Positions 8,722 to 12,920 of a stretch of DNA of 12,920 nt are shown piece after piece. The position numbers and the translations under genes are program-made. A model generated the notes under the pieces. The model did not search any database. It was not told the DNA's origin and saw only the letters and a list, made by a program, of their open reading frames with translations. Positions within the stretch are counted from its first letter, which is position 1. Every line of letters begins with the position of its first letter. This DNA is from JADJLQ01 sp034439915 (GTDB lineage Bacteria; Bacteroidota; Bacteroidia; Chitinophagales; Saprospiraceae): assembly GCA_034439915.1 (NCBI GenBank), contig JAWXBI010000222.1, positions 1 through 12,920 of the forward strand. The letters are read 5' to 3'.

Positions 8722-9763
8722 TTAATCAATCTTTAATCTCGATTTATTTTTATAGGCCTGCAGTACTTCTATTATCGTATTGACCACCAAGTCCGGTTGT
8801 TCTATATGGATATGATGATCACTATTCGCTATGATCTGTTTGCTGTTGTGTGAAAGATTAGTCATGGCAGCCTGGTTGACTCTCCGTTCCTGTTCATCGG
8901 AATCGGAGCTCGATGAATTCCCTGCAGTCAAAACCACCAGAGGCATTTCGCCAAACATATAGGGTCGTTTCTCCCTTTCTTTAATCATCCTGACTTTTTC
9001 TTCGAATATAAAATTATTTTCATTGGCTACATAAAATTCATATTGAGATATACCCCACAATCTCAGGTTCTGAATGGAATCCGAAAGTTGATTAAACGGA
9101 GATTCTACCTGAGTAAATGGAAATCCCATGCTTTTCAGTGCACCACTTATAGCTTTTATGGCTTCCGGTGATCGTGCATAATTATTTTCTTCAGCAGTAG
9201 CTGTTGTTTTTACCTCGGGAATAAGTTTGTTGGAGGCATCGACAGAGGGTCTTTGTTTTTTACTATTGATATATTGAACACCATCCTCAAACCCCGAATC
9301 CACTAGTACCATACCCACAACTTCGGTGGGATATTTTCAGAATATAATCTCACCAATAATCCGCCATGTGAGGCACCTACCATAATATACGGAGGCGGAA
9401 TGTTTGCTTTTTTTAATAAGGTATAAAGATTATATACGGTTTGTTTCATAGTATGCGGCCTGGAACCCAAATCACTCAAGGATAACCTGCTCTGTCGTAA
9501 GAATACGACATGGTGACCGATGCCAGTTTATGTTGAATGAGAATCCATTCGAAAGAAAATCCGCGTAAACCATTTTTAAAAATTACGGTTGGACCTTGTT
9601 GGTGATGTAAACCATCTCCATAGATATGCAGTTTCCATCCGCCGATATCAACCCGTTTACCTACCGGGGCATATGAAGTACTTGTATCTGTTTGAGCATT
9701 TAAAATACTAAATGCATTTATACATAGACAAAGTAGAATGGGTAACCCTGTTTTGTTTTTCAC
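8722..9763 (-). pseudogene. Secreted alpha/beta hydrolase broken by two one-base deletions
   Basis: The N-terminal frame starts at a GTG (9763) directly after an in-frame TAA. It encodes a Sec signal peptide (about 1-23, cleavage near LNA-Q), then a typical alpha/beta-hydrolase start ending in SYDRAGYP. A stop then interrupts at 9476-9478. In the next frame the protein continues as SDLGSRP and reaches GASHGG, whose Ser is the expected nucleophile (codon 9371-9369). A second shift near 9325-9326 is needed to enter the C-terminal frame (GMVLVDSG to the stop at 8722), which includes VVLTAGN and the candidate catalytic His in HHIHIEQPDLV. Adding one base at each site gives exactly 348 codons, in the normal size range. 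The missing bases are a G in an expected TGG codon and a base after CCACC. The gene begins 13 bp after the cytochrome lipoprotein gene, so it was probably the second gene of that operon. Assembly error is the alternative to real decay. Confidence 0.82.
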
Positions 9764-9776
9764 TTATTTAAAAAAT

Positions 9777-12524
9777 TCACAAGGTATACAACTTAAACTC
9801 CCGCATCGTCCAGGCAACCACAAAATCAAAAGGCTGACCCCTTCGTTCCCCATGTATGACAGGTTCTGTTTTAGTCAGCGTCAAACGTAAAAATTTTGCA
9901 TTGACCGGTTCAAACCGGATAGACGTAAAACCTCTGGTACCTTTAGCCTGGTTCAAAACCTTGGTCCATTGTTTTCCATCCAGGGATACCTCTACATCAA
10001 ATTCACTGGGACAGGTTTGAATGGGAGGAGGAGAACCTTGCCGGAAACCACGGCTGATGGATTGAGATTTAAATTGAAACTGCGTTAGTTTTATAGCTTC
10101 AGGAAATTCTACCATATACCACATACCCGCTTGCTGGCTGGTCCCGGTTGTCCAACCTTCAAAAGTAAATGCACCCATCGGAGAGGCAGTGCTTCCTTTG
10201 CGAATCTCTCCCGTATTACTTGCAGTGGCTTTTAAACCGGAAATTGACTCCAATGGTTTGGGTATGGTAGCCCACAAACTGTCAAAGCTATACATCTTAG
10301 TTTGTGCGCTGGTTGCCTTCCGTATCCTGCCCACTTCTTCCACGCTTACGGGAGACGACCCGTTTTCAAAATTGGATCTGATGAAAGACGTCACCGAGGC
10401 TATCCATTCATCATCGTTTGATTTCATTGGAGCCATCATGATACCGGTGTAGGATTCCTTTTGAATATTACCCATCAATCCGTGCAGCAAGATTTTGACG
10501 ACATATTCCGGATGAGCTTGTAACCGGGACGAACCGATAAGGGAAGGGGCTATTAATTTTCCAGGACCGGAAGGTGTGCCGTTGCCCAACACCCCATGAC
10601 AAGTGGCGCAAAGACTGCTGTATATTTCAGAACCACGCTCTACCAAAGCCTTTTCTTCAGGGCTGAAATTGGGATTGGATCTTCCAAAAAACGAGTTGAC
10701 CGTCTGGGGTTCTATGACTTGTTTGGCAACCAATTGTACACCGCGGGTGGTGTCGGTTTTTAGTATGTTTTTCACCTTCGCGATATGGCCGGGTATTTTT
10801 AATAACCTGCCGGTCATCATGGCCCGCATTTTTACTTCAGTATCCTTATCATCCATCATCGACAGGTACTCTTTATTAAAAGTTTGGTCACCTGATTTAT
10901 ACAGGGATTCGCTCAACCAAAGGGCCATCTTGCGCATACGCGGGTTGACATCTTTCATCAAACTTTTCACCAATTCAGATTCCATGGTACCGAGTCCTTC
11001 CAATACCCATAAGGCATGGAATTTGGCTTCTGGTTTTTTATCGGATTGTATTAATTCAAGAAGAACCTGTGTTACGGATTTATCTTGTCGCTGTACCAGT
11101 ATTTGTTGGGCCATATCCCGCCACCACCCATTGGGATGATCCAGGTACTGCACCAATTCCAGCGAGGTCTGATCATACATATGCGGTTGGACCGGGTCGC
11201 GGGGTATATCTTTATGCGTCAACCTCCATATTCTGCCAAGGTTGATTACTTTGTCCAATTGGTATTGTTCGATTTTTGCTCGCAGGTAAGATCCTACCGG
11301 TGTCCATTCACCTTCCTGTATAATACCATGATACATATCTACTACATACAGGGTGCCGTCTGGCGCAGTAGACATTTCTACCGGCCTAAACAATGGATCT
11401 GTGGAACGGATGAACTCTGATTTTTGATCCTGGAAAACATTGTGTAAAGTAGTCAGGCCTCCTTTCACTTCGGCATTCACTTGCCTCACAATACGGGCTA
11501 CCGGTTCACCGTAGAAATATTGTCCGATCAATGCTGGTGGCAGTTTATCCCCTCTGAATATATCATTGCCCGAAGCGCCGGTGACTCTATTGAGATTGCC
11601 ATCGGGCATTCGCACCGCTCCCATGCCTCCTTGCATATCCGCGACTAATACGGAAGCACCCCAGGGTACATCAAACCCCTCGGCGTAATTAATATCTTTT
11701 ACAATATAATCTCCATAGTGAATCGGAAACTGAAAATAAGAAGGCAAACCATTGGATCCGCCCTGGAACCACAACTTGCCATCATCATCATGGGTGATGC
11801 CCCATTGTGCGTGGTTGGATCCGGTGGATTCGCGGATGACGCCTTGTGGAGTTTCGCGCACCCGAAACGGGTTTACCGTACTATATAACCAATTATCCAT
11901 ACCCCAGTACATAAAAGCCTGTTGATGTTCTACATTACCGGCCCTGCCGAATCGATCCGTAAAAAATTCTTTTTTATCCGCTTTACCATCGTTATCCGTG
12001 TCAGTGAATTTGTATACGATATCTGCATTGGATTCCATGGTGAGTATACTATTGGGTCCGACCGGCAATACAAATCGTGGGAAGACCAGTTTATCTACAA
12101 ACATGCCCCCTTTCTCATAGATCCCATCGTTGTCCTTATCTTCCCATCTGGATATACCGCTAATCGGCTCCAGGGTCCCTTTAGAGTCTGCGGTGAGCAT
12201 ATAGGACCGCAGCTCCAATACATACATGCGGCCATTACCATCAAAGGTGATGGCAGCGGGTTGTTGAATGGATGGTTCGGTGAGCACCGCATCCATCGAA
12301 TAGCCCGGTTGCAGTAAAAAATTTTCTTTCTCCAGGGTGACAGGCAGGGGCAATACCGGTGGCTTGGGCGACAGATCTACTCCTTTCCAATATTCACTGG
12401 CCGTATCGGCTCCTTCGGGAATATATACGATGGGCCAGGTGGAGGGATCATTTTTTGAAGGACCACAGGAGGTGATTAACAATATGCAGGTAAAAGCGGG
12501 GATAATCCCAAGTCTGATTTTCAT
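9777..12524 (-). CDS. Propeller-HEAT-cytochrome c lipoprotein with discoidin-like domain
   Basis: The first 20 residues are a lipoprotein signal peptide ending in LITSC (lipidated Cys20), so the mature protein is an exported lipoprotein. Residues about 65-440 match the sorbosone/glucose-dehydrogenase-like beta-propeller of the PVC-type membrane-bound dehydrogenase family. It carries two calcium-loop-like motifs, DKDNDG (129-134) and DTDNDG (175-180). HEAT-like helical repeats follow (about 453-605). A class I cytochrome c domain has CATCH at 639-643 for covalent haem and MMAPM at 696-700 providing the axial methionine. Residues about 755-913 resemble a discoidin (F5/8 type C) carbohydrate-binding domain (EFDVEVSLDGKQW, FLRLTLTKT). 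The family is thought to oxidise sugars or similar substrates and pass electrons to the attached haem; the actual substrate is not visible here. The length of 915 is normal and all domains appear intact. It probably leads an operon with the downstream hydrolase. Confidence 0.9.
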   Translation of the reverse strand: MKIRLGIIPAFTCILLITSCGPSKNDPSTWPIVYIPEGADTASEYWKGVDLSPKPPVLPLPVTLEKENFLLQPGYSMDAVLTEPSIQQPAAITFDGNGRMYVLELRSYMLTADSKGTLEPISGISRWEDKDNDGIYEKGGMFVDKLVFPRFVLPVGPNSILTMESNADIVYKFTDTDNDGKADKKEFFTDRFGRAGNVEHQQAFMYWGMDNWLYSTVNPFRVRETPQGVIRESTGSNHAQWGITHDDDGKLWFQGGSNGLPSYFQFPIHYGDYIVKDINYAEGFDVPWGASVLVADMQGGMGAVRMPDGNLNRVTGASGNDIFRGDKLPPALIGQYFYGEPVARIVRQVNAEVKGGLTTLHNVFQDQKSEFIRSTDPLFRPVEMSTAPDGTLYVVDMYHGIIQEGEWTPVGSYLRAKIEQYQLDKVINLGRIWRLTHKDIPRDPVQPHMYDQTSLELVQYLDHPNGWWRDMAQQILVQRQDKSVTQVLLELIQSDKKPEAKFHALWVLEGLGTMESELVKSLMKDVNPRMRKMALWLSESLYKSGDQTFNKEYLSMMDDKDTEVKMRAMMTGRLLKIPGHIAKVKNILKTDTTRGVQLVAKQVIEPQTVNSFFGRSNPNFSPEEKALVERGSEIYSSLCATCHGVLGNGTPSGPGKLIAPSLIGSSRLQAHPEYVVKILLHGLMGNIQKESYTGIMMAPMKSNDDEWIASVTSFIRSNFENGSSPVSVEEVGRIRKATSAQTKMYSFDSLWATIPKPLESISGLKATASNTGEIRKGSTASPMGAFTFEGWTTGTSQQAGMWYMVEFPEAIKLTQFQFKSQSISRGFRQGSPPPIQTCPSEFDVEVSLDGKQWTKVLNQAKGTRGFTSIRFEPVNAKFLRLTLTKTEPVIHGERRGQPFDFVVAWTMREFKLYTL

Positions 12525-12540
12525 ATCTTATGGTAAAAAT

Positions 12541-12548
12541 CAAAACTA
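12541..12548 (-). promoter_or_regulatory. Candidate -7 element of the cytochrome lipoprotein gene
   Basis: On the minus strand, TAGTTTTG matches the Bacteroidota -7 consensus TAnnTTTG at every fixed position. It lies 16 bp upstream of the ATG at 12524, implying a leader of about 10 bases. The position for the -33 TTTG reads CCAA, which is a mismatch, so only half of the promoter is supported. Confidence 0.33.
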
Positions 12549-12633
12549 CAAAGAGCAGGTGAAACTATTGGACTGCTCGAATTCCTTTAGACCGGTGCCT
12601 ATGATTAATAGATAGATCAGCTTTTACAAGGGG

Positions 12634-12669
12634 CTATGCGTAAAGTTGTCGCGACAGTCTTTTGCATAG
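12634..12669. repeat. 36-bp near-perfect inverted repeat
   Basis: The segment is symmetric about 12651/12652. The core TGTCGCGACA (12647-12656) is a perfect 10-bp palindrome, and CTATGC (12634-12639) pairs perfectly with GCATAG (12664-12669). Of 18 possible pairs, 13 are Watson-Crick, 3 are G-T and 2 are mismatched. It lies between the divergent cytochrome lipoprotein gene and the receiver fragment. It could be a dimeric operator, a decayed palindromic repeat or a small mobile hairpin. No T-run follows, which argues against a terminator. Confidence 0.6.
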
Positions 12670-12727
12670 ATGGGTGGGCGGCTTCCAACAAGTGTATTAT
12701 TGTACAGTTCTACCTGAGAGAATTCCA

Positions 12728-12920
12728 ATGTTTAGTGAAGTATTTAAAGAACTCAATTATAAAAATGAAATTGTTTTTTTAATGACGGACAAGATGCACT
12801 TGCCTATTTGTCCGCAAAAAACACAGAACCTTTTATTGTTTTTTCTGACATCAATATGCTAAAGCTAAATGGTATGGAGTTAAGAAAACAAATTCATGAA
12901 AACGAGGACAATTTGCAGTC
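12728..12920 (+). pseudogene. Response-regulator receiver fragment, frameshifted, runs off the window
   Basis: From the ATG at 12728 one frame reads MFSEVFKELNYKNEIVF. After the run of seven T at 12774-12780 the protein continues only in another frame, as NDGQDALAYL, then EPFIVFSDINMLKLNGMELR and onward to the window edge. One extra T restores a continuous receiver domain. The Asp in FSDINM (codon 12847-12849) is the expected phospho-acceptor. The usual proline after NM is leucine (CTA). The first strand and acidic pair that normally precede this region are not seen in any forward frame at 12660-12727, so the 5' end is also lost or replaced. Receivers accept phosphate from histidine kinases. 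The remainder lies beyond the window, so it could be a stand-alone receiver or the head of a longer regulator. Confidence 0.68.

Noticed and set aside
10603..11139. 178-codon plus-strand reading frame inside the cytochrome lipoprotein gene
   Set aside because: It is antisense to a well-supported HEAT and cytochrome region and its translation has no recognisable domain.
11922..12317. 131-codon plus-strand reading frame over the propeller region
   Set aside because: It is antisense to the clearly coding propeller domain, and the product looks like a frame shadow.
1..12920. CRISPR array, insertion sequence or integrase
   Set aside because: No regularly spaced direct repeats, no transposase or recombinase motifs, and no paired terminal repeats bounding a gene were seen.

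Overview
The window looks like a piece of a Bacteroidota chromosome, probably an environmental member of the Saprospiria or a related class. This is inferred from moderate to low GC, the absence of obvious Shine-Dalgarno sequences, a Bacteroidota-type -7 element (TAnnTTTG) upstream of one gene, and protein types common in that phylum (PVC/Bacteroidota propeller-cytochrome c lipoprotein, TIR-TM-TPR protein, CHAT giant protein). No marker gene fixes the taxon.

Layout. Positions 1-262 hold no gene, only degenerate CTTAGTG/CTCTGTG-type intergenic repeat material and a weak promoter candidate. Two genes run rightward: a 601-aa TIR-transmembrane-TPR protein (263-2068), then after 80 bp a 1792-aa protein (2149-7527). 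The second carries two alpha/beta-hydrolase units, an M17-aminopeptidase-N-terminal-like region, a CHAT (caspase-like) protease domain and a helical TPR-like tail. Converging on them is a 245-aa beta-rich protein of unknown function (7577-8314). A 407-bp gap (8315-8721) contains a structured palindromic segment.

Further right, two leftward genes form a likely operon: a 915-aa lipoprotein with a sorbosone-dehydrogenase-like propeller, HEAT-like repeats, a single-haem cytochrome c and a discoidin-like domain (9777-12524), and 13 bp downstream a secreted alpha/beta hydrolase (8722-9763) broken by two one-base deletions. Beyond a 36-bp near-perfect inverted repeat, the right edge holds a frameshifted response-regulator receiver fragment.

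The most interesting part is the TIR + hydrolase/CHAT pair. It combines a candidate NAD-consuming or signalling TIR domain with a candidate caspase-like protease fused to lipase-like domains. These are components typical of bacterial conflict and programmed-death systems, but the exact combination is not one I recognise as experimentally characterised. Its role as a defence system is inference. The unknown 245-aa protein beside it could be a partner or substrate, but it is encoded on the opposite strand. Single-base deficits occur only in the hydrolase and receiver genes, not in the roughly 10 kb of intact coding sequence, which favours genuine gene decay over a uniformly poor assembly.
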